Source: Lolium rigidum (taxonomy: Eukaryota; Streptophyta; Magnoliopsida; Poales; Poaceae). Taken from it: a stretch of 64,000 nucleotides of DNA. Location: contig NC_061510.1 in NCBI RefSeq assembly GCF_022539505.1, forward strand, positions 94,318,292-94,382,291, read 5' to 3'. The position numbers were made by a program, and so were the translations under genes. A model generated the notes under the pieces. The model did not search any database. It worked only from the letters and a program-made list of their open reading frames with translations, and was not told where the DNA came from. Shown here piece after piece: positions 43,778-54,396 of this stretch (positions are counted from its first letter, which is position 1; each line of letters opens with the position of its first letter).

Positions 43778-45251
43778 TGATGTCTACGCATGCTTCTATT
43801 CCTGTAGACGAGTGTTGGGCCTCCAAGAGCAGAGGTTTGTAGAACAGCAGCAAGTTTCCCTTAAGTGAATCACCCAAGGTTTATCGAACTCAGGGAGGTA
43901 GAGGACAAAGATATCCCTCTCAAGCAACCCTACAATTACGATACAAGAAGTCTCTTGTGTCCCCAACACACCTAATACACTTGTCAGATGTATAGGTGCA
44001 CTAGTTCGGCGAAGACATAGTGAAATACAAGTGATATGGATGAATATGAGTGGTAATAACAATCTGAATAAAATATGGCAGCGAGTAAACATGCAACAGA
44101 ACAGTAAATAAACGGAGTTTCGATGCTTGGAAACAAGGCCTAGGGATCATACTTTCACTAGTGGACACTCTCAACATTGATCACATAACTGAATAAACAA
44201 ATACTACTTTCTCTACACTCTCTTGTTGGATGACAAACACCATTCATTGTGTAGGGCTACAAGAGCTCTCTCAAGCCGGAGTTAACAAGCTCCACAACAT
44301 TCGGTGTTCATATTTAAGTAACCTTAGAGTGCATGATAGACCATTGCAATTATACCGAGTACTAACATAGCATGCACACCGTCACCGTCAGGCTATGAAA
44401 GGGGGAATAGATCGCATCAATACTATCATAGTAATAATTAACTTCATAATCTACAACAGATCACAATCATAGCTTATACCAAGTACTACATGATGCACAC
44501 ACTATCAACATTACATCATGGAGGAGGAATAGACTACTTTAATAACATCACTAGAGTAGCACATAGATGATATTCAACTAGATCACAAAGCTCATGATCA
44601 CATAAAGATCACATGGGAGAGAGAGATGAACCACATAGCTACGGTACAGCCCTTAGCCTCGGGGGAGAACTACTCCCTCCTCATCATGGGAGACAGCGAT
44701 GGCGATGAAGATGGCGGTGGTGTCGATGGAGATGACTCCGGGGGCAATTCCCCGTCCCGGCAGGGTGCCGGAACAGAGACTTCTGTCCCCCGAATTGGAG
44801 TTTCGCGATGGCGGCGGCGTTCCTGGAGTCTTTCTGGAGTTTCGTCAATCGGTCTCGAAGTTTTAGGTCTCGAGGGATAATATAGGCGAAGAGGCGGCGC
44901 GAGGGGGTGCCTGGGGGGCCCACACCATAGGGTGGGGTGGCCACCCTCCTGGCCGCGCCGGCTGGTGGGGAGGAGGCCCTGGGCCTCCTCTGGCCTGGCC
45001 CTTCTGGCTCCGTGAGTCTTCCGGCGAAATACAATTTTCGTGATTTTTCTGGATTTTTCTGAGCACTTTGGTTTTTGGGCCTTTTCTGCAATAAACAGAC
45101 ATAATAAACAGAAACTGGCACTGTGGCATCTTGTTAATAGGTTAGTCCAATAAATGCCATAATATGATATAAAGTGCATATAAAACATGTGAGTATTGTC
45201 ATAAAACTAGCATGGAACATAAGAAATTATAGATACGTTTGAGATGTATCA
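43778..45251 (-). repeat. Element F 5' LTR
   Basis: 1,474 bp, near-identical to 38789-40251 apart from scattered changes and an 11-bp extra segment near 44826. The plus strand begins TGATGTCTACGCATGC. TATA-like box at 44877-44884. Confidence 0.93.
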
Positions 45252-45971
45252 AAGACGCTTTGGAGAAAGCTGGGGACGAAGCTACTTTTTAGTACAAAAT
45301 GTCATCCCCAAACTGATGGTCAAACTGAAGTGGTGAATAGAACATTATCACAACTGTTGAGATCCATGATAAAGAAGAACCTAAAGGAGTGGGAAGATTG
45401 TTTGCCGCATGTGAAGTTTGCTTATAACAGGGCGGTACATTCTACCACAGAGCTGTGTCCCTTTGAGGTGGTGTATGGTTTCAAACCCATTACTCCGCTG
45501 GATTTGTTGCATCTACCTATACATGAGAAAGTAAATATGGAAGCATCCAAGAGGGCAGATTTTGTGCGAAAGATTCATGTGAAGACTAAAGAGTTGATAG
45601 AGAAGAAAGGAAAGAGCAATGTTGCAAGGATGAACAAGAAGCGCAAGGAGATATTGTTCAAGCCTGGTGATATGGTCTGGGTACATTTTCGCAAGGATAG
45701 GTTCCCACAGTTGCGGAAGTCCAAGTTGCTTCCTCGTGGTGCTGGTCCTTACAAAGTACTTGCCAAGATCAATGATAATGCATACTCTATAGATCTTCCA
45801 ATAGATGAGTTTGGTGTCAGCACTTCTTTCAATGTGGCTGATTTGACACCATATGACAGAGAAGACCTTGGAGCATCGAGGTCGACGCCTTTTGAAGGGG
45901 GGGAGATGATGAGGACATCCCTACCACACTACTACCTCCGTCATTACAAGATGAAGAAGATGCTGTTGTGA
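45252..45971 (+). pseudogene. Element C integrase, C-terminal part reading into the LTR
   Basis: Continues the core after F: FSTKCHPQTDGQTEVVNRTL with the catalytic Glu, LKEWEDCLPHVKFAYNRAVH, and the C-terminal FKPGDMVWVHFRKDRFPQLR and LPRGAGPYKVLAKINDNAYS blocks. The frame ends within the 3' LTR at 45971. A second frame within the LTR encodes SNEVRIGPMTRARAKLL, the expected C-terminus, so a frameshift at about 45905 has changed the end. I see no canonical chromodomain. Confidence 0.88.
45891..45906 (+). promoter_or_regulatory. Element C polypurine tract
   Basis: TGAAGGGGGGGAGATGA directly before the 3' LTR start at 45907. It also codes for part of pol. Confidence 0.85.
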
Positions 45972-46935
45972 AGCTCAAGTCCAATGAAGTCAGGATTGGA
46001 CCAATGACACGAGCTCGTGCGAAGCTACTTAAACACATGTGAATTTGTTCCTAAGTGATACTTTGATCGATGAGAACTTTATACTGCCTAAGTCCTATGA
46101 CTTATGTATGATCAGGTATGAGGATGGAGCAAGCATCGCACGAGGAGGAGAGGAGCAGCTGGACGTGAAGCTGGACATGGAGCTGGACATGAAGACATCC
46201 CATGGACGCGCGAGGGAGGAGCGGGAGGCATGCGCGAGAGGAGGAGATGCAGTTCAGGCCGGCGCCAAGCCCGGTCAACCGGCCGTGCCGCCGGGCCACC
46301 CGGCCCCAGGCCCGGTCCGACCGGCTTCCACGCCGGATCCGTCCGGTCCAAACCGGAGTTTCCACCTATGCCAACCGGGCACTATCCAGTAAGCCTGGAC
46401 GTCCCGCCCGGTTGCCACCCGGTCCCTGGCCCGGTCGACTGGCCCCCAGGCCGGCCGAGTCCGAGTCTATCTCGACCAGATCTATTCTGGGTCGGTTATT
46501 TTTGTACTTTTTCGACCCGAGGTCGTCCTAAACCCCTATATAAGTGCCCAGGACGCCCCCAAATTAGCTTTAGACCACGTTTAAGATAAACCCTAGTTCA
46601 TAGTTGATTGCTTTATTTGCAACTCTATTGAATCCCTACACCATATTGCATTGATTTGGTGTAAATCTGAAAGTCTTGTGTGATCTGCTGTTCCATTCGG
46701 AATTAGAAGGTTGCAACTTACCGCTTCGTGGTCGGCGGCTACGTGCGCAAGTGTGTGGAGTTGCGAATATCTTGCAAGGTTGAGAGCTGTTGCATTGGCG
46801 ACAGGGACCAATCGAGAGATCTCGTTGCGTCATACAAGTTACCATCCACTCTTCATCAAGTTATCTCCACTGTGTTCGCCCCGTGATCATCATCACCACC
46901 GTTGCTTACTGAGAAGATCGGGCCACCCCTTATCA
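45907..46935 (+). repeat. Element C 3' LTR
   Basis: 1,029 bp, TGATGAGGACATCCC to CCACCCCTTATCA, TATA box at 46537-46544. Shorter than the 5' LTR through deletions in the LDVKLDMEL-coding and CCGG-rich tracts. Confidence 0.93.
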
Positions 46936-48669
46936 TAACCATTTAGGTTTCCAAGCCTAGTGTGACTAACCTCTTAGGACCCAACTTGGTTGGGGACCAA
47001 CAAGCTCAAACTTGATCAATAGGTGTATGTGGAGGGCATTGGAGACTTGGCCACTTCATGAAGAATTAAGGGATATTCATATATTATTTTTATCAAGCCA
47101 AGTCATAAGGATTATCATCTATATCTTATATCCAATGATCCTCTTGCGGTAACTTATACTTCAACTCTTCACATTTATTGTAAGTTACTTGCCCCTTCGC
47201 ATGTTTGGTTTTGTACCAAATATGTGTTTGTATGTGTTGTGTCTTACTTACCTATCTTGTGTATTCAAGTATGTTTGTTTGACTCATCATTTACTTGTGT
47301 ATCGTTTTGAGCCCAGTGCATCTTGATGATATCTTATTTGGCTCTCTTTGAGTGATTAATGGAACATCCCATTTTGGGGGAGTTATATGCATTGTGCATC
47401 TCTCTTTCTTTAAAATGTGTGTATAAGTACCACCACTTAGTATTGATATTGCAAGATTATCTAGTCACTATGTGGTGTGTCATACTCATGAGAAATTCAA
47501 ATTCTAAAATATCCATTAATCATCTATTGTTGATTTTTAAATTGCCTATTGATTAGAAGAAATGTTTTATCACATTATGGGGGAGTTATATGTTTTGTAC
47601 ATATAACAAGCCTAGAAAATGTGAACATATGAGGTATTCCACTTAGAGTTGATATTATTAATTATCTTGTTCCTAGGTGGCATGTTTGCTCAAACAAGCT
47701 CCACTTTTATTAAAAAGATTTTATTGCTCATCTTATGGGTTCTTGTTTGAGTAAGAAATTCTTGGTGCGGTTTTGCTCACATACATATCTCTATATCTTA
47801 TTTGGGACAACGTTTGCTTCAAGTTACTCTAATCATTGTTGTGCGTGATTGTTTGACTAGTTAAAGCTATCAAGAATCTTCATCCATGCATAGTGCTTAA
47901 GCTTATATATATTTATCCTATGCCTTTTATTGTGAAGTTGATCTCGAATCCTTGAAATGTACCACCGGAAATCAATTCAAGTATTCTCATTGTCTTTGAC
48001 AATTGATAACCTTTTATGTGGTTGAATTTATGGATCATCTTCACCTTGGATTGCTTCTTATTTCCTTATTTTATTTCCAAGAAATCTTTTGTTGCTCCCA
48101 TGTGTCTTCCTTGTCCCTTTGAAAAATCTTTTGATAAATTCTCTTGATTCATATCAAGTGTTTGTTTTGGAAGACAAACTTTTTCTTTATGGTACATTGT
48201 GCCATTGTGAAAAGTATAGAAGGCTTGGTTTATTTGTTCAGATCTTGCTCTTTTGGTAGTGTGTTATCTCATTTTTTTCTTACATGTTTTATTTGCTTGA
48301 ATGAGATAAATCGTTGAGAATGTGTGGCTTTATTTATCTTTTATGCTCAATGTTTTCTACTTAGTTCATTTGTTGAACTTTGTTGAACAAATCTTTTGCG
48401 GGATTTGCTTCTTTGATATAATTTGGACAACAAATTTGTTTGGGCACATCTTTATGCCTTCATGAATTCATTTGGTATTTTATCCAAAGTATATCTTTCT
48501 TGGATCTTTAAAATCTTTGTGCATGCCTATATGTAATTTGTTTATACTTGTAGCATGCTCGCTTTCTTTGATTCATTATATAGGGTATACTCCATCAAAT
48601 CCTAAATGGCTAATATGTGCATGAAATTCCAACTTCATATATAAATATGCACATATTGATATGGAGTGT
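46936..48669 (+). mobile_element. Element A, right part (3' non-coding region)
   Basis: After the TAACC duplication the Copia gag tail ends within about 90 bp. The rest has no pol. Two copies of a unit of about 205 bp start with ATTTTGGGGGAGTTATAT or ATTATGGGGGAGTTATAT at about 47370 and 47575. The purine run followed by TTATAT resembles a Copia polypurine tract. The AT-rich remainder may be a partial 3' LTR. It ends where a CACTA transposon begins, so the right boundary of A is lost. Confidence 0.6.
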
Positions 48670-49640
48670 CACTACAAGAAAAGTTGCCATGGCCGACGAA
48701 GTTGAAGTCGCGCCGTGGTTGCTGGTGCACCATGGCCGACGATTTTTGGTCTCTCCGTTGTGCATGTCAAAACGTTTTTTTTCTCGTTTTTTAGGCCACC
48801 TAGGCCGACGAAAACGGCCAAAACGTGGCGTATGGTGTCCCGGGACGTGGTGCATCTCGAATTCTCGGGTTCGCCGGCCGAGACAACGCAAATCCGCACC
48901 GCCGAGGGATGTAGGGCCCAGATGGAAGCCTCTCTGGCATTGTTTTTTTTCTCGATCGCGCCATCTCGTTCAACGCTCTCCGATCGAGCCGTTTACGATG
49001 CAGGATCATGGGTCCCGCATGTCATCCTCTATGAACCAAAATTCTTTCTATTCTTGGATTTTTTTTGACCCCCTGATTTCTGGCTACTTCCTTTTTCTTT
49101 TGATCCCTTGCCGCCTTGGAAACGTTGAGACCGCTGCTGCTAATTGGGACCCGCATGTCATCCTCTATGAGCAATCAACTTTCTTTTCTTGGAGTTTTTT
49201 TTGGCACCTCAGATTTGGTCACTTGCCTTTTTCTTTCGATCCCCTGCCGCCTCTCAAACGGTGATACCGCTGCTGCTAAATGGGACCCGCATGTCATCCT
49301 CTATGTACTATAAAACTTTCTTTTCTTGGATTTTTTGGCACCTCATATTTGGTCACTTACCTTTTTCTTTCGATCCCCTGCCGCCTCTCAAACGGTGAGA
49401 CCGCTGTCTGCTAAATGGGACCCGCATGTCATCCTCTATGTACTATAAAACTTTCTTTTCTAGGATTTTTTTTGGAACCTCATATTTGGTCACTTGCCTT
49501 TTTCTTTCGATCCGTGCAGCCTCTCAAACGGTGATACCGCGTCTGCTAAATGGGACCCGCATGTCATCCTCTATGTACAATCAAGTTTCTTTTCTTGAAT
49601 TATTTTTGGCTCCCGATATTTGGTCACTTGCATTTTTCTT
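48670..49640. mobile_element. CACTA transposon, one end
   Basis: Begins with CACTACAAGAAAAGTTGCC, the terminal inverted repeat type of grass CACTA (Caspar-like) elements, preceded by TGT as a possible 3-bp duplication. GC-rich subterminal DNA with TGGCCGACGA-type words (TIR-proximal repeats) follows, then a 135-bp array. The element runs into the assembly gap; its transposase and other end are not seen. Confidence 0.85.
49000..49640. repeat. 135-bp subterminal array of the CACTA element
   Basis: CCGCATGTCATCCTCTATG recurs at 49014, 49151, 49287, 49422 and 49557, spacings 137, 136, 135 and 135. Units also share TTTCTTTTCTTGGATTTTTT and CCTTTTTCTTTCGATCC. Subterminal repeats in CACTA elements bind the transposase. 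Confidence 0.85.
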
Positions 49641-49740
49641 NNNNNNNNNNNNNNNNNNNNNNNNNNNNNNNNNNNNNNNNNNNNNNNNNNNNNNNNNNNN
49701 NNNNNNNNNNNNNNNNNNNNNNNNNNNNNNNNNNNNNNNN
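49641..49740. other. Assembly gap of exactly 100 N
   Basis: Exactly 100 N, the usual placeholder for a gap of unknown size. Left is a CACTA end, right the middle of a Gypsy element, so the real missing sequence is probably kilobases. Confidence 0.97.
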
Positions 49741-50157
49741 CTACAACTAATAAAATTGATTATGCTTATGTGGAGAGTAATAATTTTATGCATGAGACTC
49801 ATGATAAGAATGCTTTATGTGATAGTTATATTGTTGAGTTTGCTCATGTTGCTACTGAAAGTTATTATGAGAGAGGAAAATATGGTTGTAGAAATTTTCA
49901 TGTTACTAAAATGCCTCTCTATGTGCTGAAATTTTTGAAGCTACACTTGTTTTATCTTCCTATGCTTGTTACTTTGCTCTTCATGAACTTGTTTATTTAC
50001 AAGATTCCTATGCATAGGAAGCATGTTAGACTTAAATGTGTTTTGAATTTGCCTCTTGATGCTCTCTTTTGCTTCAAATACTATTTCTTGCGAGTGCATC
50101 ATTAAAACTGTTGAGCCCATCTTAATGGCTAAAAAGAAAGAACTTCTTGGAAGATAA
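49741..50157 (+). pseudogene. Element G membrane-protein ORF, C-terminal part
   Basis: Homologous to the C-terminal half of the F ORF: KIDYAYVESNNFMHE, CDSYIVEFAHVATESYYERG, and a hydrophobic helix HLFYLPMLVTLLFMNLFIYK. A one-base difference from F near 50050 shifts the last 35 codons, so the frame ends at 50105. In the alternate frame the family ending continues to about 50157. The start is lost in the gap. Confidence 0.8.
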
Positions 50158-52680
50158 CCCATGTGTTATTTTGCTACAGTACTTTGTTTTATATTTGTGT
50201 CTTGGAAGTTGTTTACTACTGTAGCAATCTCTCCTTATCTTAGTTTTGAGTTTTGTTGTGCCAAGTAAAGTCTTTGATAGTAAAGTAAGTACTAGATTTG
50301 GATTACTGCGCAGAAACAGATTTCTTTGCTGTCACGAATCAGGGTCTAATTATCTGTAGGTAACTCAGAAAATTATGCCAATTTACGTGAGTGATCCTCA
50401 GATATGTACGCAACTTTCATTCAATTTGAGCATTTTCGTTTGAGCAAGTCTGGTGGCCTAATAAAATCCATCTTTACGGACTGTTCTGTTTTGACAGATT
50501 CTACCTTTTATTTTGCATTGCCTCTTTTGCTATGTTGGATGAATTTCTTTGATCCATTAATGTCCAGTAGCTTTATGCAATGTCCAGAAGTATTAAGAAT
50601 GATTGTGTCACCTCTGAACATGTTAATTTTTATTGTCCACTAACCCTCTAATGAGTTGTTTCGAGTTTGGTGTGGAGGAAGTTTTCAAGGGTCAAGAGAG
50701 GAGGATGATATACTACGATCAAGAAGAGTGAAAAGTCTAAGCTTGGGGATGCCCCGGTGGTTCACCCCTGCATATATCAAGAAGACTCAAGCGTCTAAGC
50801 TTGGGGATGCCCAAGGCATCCCCTTCTTCATCGACAACATTATCAGGTTCCTCCCCTGAAACTATATTTTTATTCCATCACATCTTATGTGCTTTTTCTT
50901 GGAGCGTCGGTTTGTTTTTGTTTTTGTTTGAATAAATTGGATTACATCATGCTTGTGTGGGAGAGAGACACGCTCCGCTGGTTCATATGAACACATGTGT
51001 TCTTAGCTCATAATATTCATGGCGAAGTTTCCTCTTCGTTAAATTGTTATATGGTTGGAATTGGAAAATGATACATGTAGCAATTGCTATAAATGTCTTG
51101 GGTAATGTGATACTTGGCAATTGTTGTGCTCATGTTTAAGCTCTTGCATCATATGCTTTGCACCCATTAATGAAGAAATACATAGAGCCTGCTAAAATTT
51201 GGTTTGCATAATTGGTCTCTCTAAAGTCTAGATAATTTCTAGTATTGAGTTTGAACAACAAGGAAGACGGTGTAGAGTCTTATAATGTTTTCAATATGTC
51301 TTTTATGTGAGTTTTGCTGCACCGGTTCATCCTTGTGTTTGTTTCAAATAAGCCTTGCTAGCCTAAACCTTGTATCGAGAGGGAATACTTCTCATGCATC
51401 CAAAATACTTGAGCCAACCACTATGCCATTTGTGTCCACCATACCTACCTATACTACATGGTATTTTCCCGCCATTCCAAAGTAAATTGCTTGAGTGCTA
51501 CCTTTAAAATTCCATCATTCACCTTTGCAATATATAGCTCATGGGACAAATAGCTTAAAAAACTATTGTGGTATTGAATATGTAATTATGCACTTTATCT
51601 CTTATTAAGTTGCTTGTTGTGCGATAACCATGTTTACTTGGGAACGCCATCAACTCATTGTTGAATTTCATGTGAGTTGCTATGCATGTTCGTCTTGTCT
51701 GAAGTAAGGGCGATCTACACCGAGTTGAATGGTTTGAGCATGCATATTGTGAGAGAAGAACATTGGGCCGCTAACTAAAGCCATGATTCATGGTGGAAGT
51801 TTCAGTTTTGGACAAATATCCTCAAATCTCTAATGAGAAAAGAATTAATTGTTGTTACATGCTTATGCATAAAAGAGGAGTCCATTATCTGTTGTCTATG
51901 TTGTCCCGGTATGGATGTCTAAGTTGAGAATAATCAATAGCGAGAAATCCAAATGCGAGCTTTCTCCTTAGACCTTTGTACAGGCGGCATAGAGGTACCC
52001 CTTTGTGAAACTTGGTTAAAGCATATGTATTGCGGTGATAATCCAGGTAGTCCAAGCTAATTAGGACAAGGTGCGGGCACTATTGGTACACTATGCATGA
52101 GGCTTGCAACTTATAAGATATAATTTACATGATGCATATGCTTTATTACTACCGTTGACAAAATTGTTTCATGTTTTCAAAATCAAAGCTCTAGCACAAA
52201 TATAGCAATCGATGCTTTTCCTCTATGAGGACCATTCTTTTACTTTCATTGTTGAGTCAGTTCACCTATTTCTCTCCATCTCAAGAAGCAAACACTTGTG
52301 TGAACTGTGCATTGATTCTTACATATTTGCATATTGCATTTGTTATATTGCTTTGCATTGACAATTATCCATGAGATATACATGTTACAAGTTGAAAGCA
52401 ACTGCTGAAACTTAATCTTCTTTTGTGTTGCTTCAATACCTTTACTTTGAATTATTACTTTATGAGTTAACTCTTATGCAAGACTTATTGATGCTTGTCT
52501 TGAAGTGCTATTCATGAAAAGTCTTTGCTTTATGATTCACTTGTTTACTCATGTCATACACATTGTTTTGATCGCTGCATTCACTACATATGCTTTACAA
52601 GTAGTATGATCAAGTTTATGATGGCATGTCACTCCAGAAATTATCTTTGTTATCGTTTTACCTGCTCGGGACGAGCAGAA
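50158..52680. other. Element G non-coding internal region
   Basis: Colinear with the reverse complement of 40269-42799 in F. Twin copies of CTAAGCTTGGGGATGC lie at 50737-50752 and 50795-50810, 58 bp apart. No ORF of note. Confidence 0.75.
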
Positions 52681-52696
52681 CTAAGCTTGGGGATGC
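52681..52696 (+). promoter_or_regulatory. Element G polypurine tract
   Basis: CTAAGCTTGGGGATGC directly before the 3' LTR, identical to the two central copies. Confidence 0.9.
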
Positions 52697-54396
52697 TGAT
52701 ACGTCTCCAACGTATCGATAATTTCTTGTGTTCCATGCCACATTATTGATGTTATCTACATGTTATATGCACACTTTATGTCATATTCGTGCATTTTACG
52801 GAACTAACCTATTAACAAGATGCCGAAGTGCCGGTTCCTGTTTTCGCTGTTTTGGTTTCGAAATCCTAGTAACGAAATATTCTCGGAATCGGACGAAATC
52901 AACGCCAAAGATCTTAGAATCCCCGGAAGCATCCAGAACACACCGGAGAGGTCGGAGGGGGCCACGAGGGCCACCAAACCCTAGGCTGGCGCGGCCGAGA
53001 GGGGCCGCGCCGCCCTATGGTGTGGCCCCCTGTCAGCCCTCTGCGCCGCCTCTCGCCTATATAAAGCCCCTGACCTAAAAACCTCGAGGCGTTCGACGAA
53101 AACCACGAGAACCTTCCCGAGCCGCCGCCATCGCGAAGCCAAGATGCTGGGGACAGGAGTCTCGTTCGGCACCTCGCCGGAGCGGGGAAGTGCCCGGAAG
53201 GCTTCTCCATCGACACCGCTGCCATCTCCACCGCCATCTTCATCACGCTGCTGCTCCCATGAGGAGGGAGTAGTTCTCCATCGAGGCTCGGGGCTGTACC
53301 GGTAGCTATGTGGTTCATCTCTCTCCCATGTGCTTCAATACAATAATCTCATGAGCTGCCTTACATGATTGAGATTCATATGATGATGCTTGTAATCTAG
53401 ATGTCATTATGCTAGTCAAGTGAGTTTTACTTATGTGATCTCCGGAGACTCCTTGTCCCACGTGTGTAAAGGTGACGGTGTGTGCACCGTGTGGGTCTCT
53501 TAGGCCATATTTCACAGAATACTTATTCACCGTTGAATGGCATAGTGAGGTGCTTATTTATATCTCTTTATGATTGCAATGTGTTTGTATCACAATTTAT
53601 CTATGTGCTACTCTAGTGATGTGTTATTAAAGTAGTTTTATTCCTCCTGCACGTGTGCAAAGGTGACAGATGTGTGCACCGTGTTAGTACTTGGTTTATG
53701 CTATGATCATGATCTCTTGTAGATTGCGAAGTTAACTATTGCTATGATAATATTAATGTGATCTATTCCTCCTACATATGCATGAAGGTGACAGTGTGCA
53801 TGCTATGCTAGTACTTGGTTTAGTTCTGTTGATCTATCTTACACTAAAGGTTACTAAAATATGAGCATTATTGTGGAGCTTGTTAACTCCGACATTGAGG
53901 GTTCATGTAATCCTACGCAATGTGTTCATCATCCAACAAAAGTGTAGAGTATGCATTTATCTATTCTCGTTATGTGATCAATGTTGAGAGTGTCCACTAG
54001 TGAAAGTCTATTCCCTAGGCCTTGTTCCTAAGTGCTTGCTATCGCTGCTTGTTCTTCGTTTCTATCGTGTTACTACTGCTGCATTACTACTTGCTTGTTT
54101 ATCGTTTCGGGCAAAGCACTTTTCTAGTGTCGTTGCCATTGCTCATCGCTTATTCATACCACCTGTATTTCACTATCTCTTCGCCGAACTAGTGCACCTA
54201 TTAGGTGTGTTGGGGACACAAGAGACTTCTTGCTTTGTGGTTGCAGGGTTGCATGAGAGGGATATCTTTGACCTCTTCCTCCCGAGTTCGATAAACCTTG
54301 GGTATCCACTTAAGGGAAACTTGCTCGCTGTTCTACAAACCTCTGCTCTTGGAGTCCCAACACTCGTCTACAAGAATAGAAGCTCCCGTAGACATC
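52697..54396 (+). repeat. Element G 3' LTR
   Basis: About 1.7 kb, starting TGATACGTCTCCAACGTATC. The GC palindrome at 52979-53020 is followed by the TATA box TATATAAAG at 53058-53066. The end, GAAGCTCCCGTAGACATC, lacks the final A of the expected CATCA and joins directly to an inverted LTR. Confidence 0.9.
53058..53066 (+). promoter_or_regulatory. TATA box in element G LTR
   Basis: TATATAAAG, 38 bp after the GC-rich palindrome. The same layout, inverted, is seen in H at 55686-55694. Confidence 0.7.

Larger units (their letters stand above)
38789..45251 (-). mobile_element. Element F: non-autonomous Gypsy element with a membrane-protein ORF
   Basis: 6,463 bp, LTRs 38789-40251 and 43778-45251. 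Flanks AATAC (38784-38788) and AAGAC (45252-45256) form a duplication with one mismatch, inside the integrase core of C. The only ORF of note, in the gag position, encodes a predicted two-helix membrane protein. No gag, RT or integrase is seen. The remaining internal 2.5 kb is non-coding, with polypurine-tract copies. The primer-binding site, polypurine-tract start and LTR ends resemble those of B. Confidence 0.92.
16176..46935 (+). mobile_element. Element C: Gypsy chromovirus, swollen by three nested elements
   Basis: LTRs at 16176-17243 and 45907-46935 with a TAACC duplication. Removing nested D, E and F leaves about 7.6 kb, a normal Gypsy size. The order is gag, protease, RT, RNase H, integrase on the plus strand. 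The pol frame runs into the 3' LTR, where it still encodes KLKSNEVRIGPMTRARAKLL. This overlap and the short LTRs suggest a chromovirus, perhaps CRM- or Tekay-like; clade assignment needs an RT tree. Known defects include two nonsense codons in pol, one in gag, and frameshifts. All three insertions are on the opposite strand. Confidence 0.93.
49741..54396 (+). mobile_element. Element G: F-family Gypsy element, 3' part
   Basis: Plus-strand internal region 49741-52696 plus its 3' LTR at 52697-54396. It carries the same ORF type, twin central polypurine-tract copies and final polypurine tract as F. The 5' LTR and primer-binding site are in the gap. Confidence 0.88.

Noticed and set aside
48617..49264. 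A 215-codon open frame at the CACTA end
   Set aside because: It runs across the terminal inverted repeat and the subterminal array and has no transposase motif; it is composition driven.
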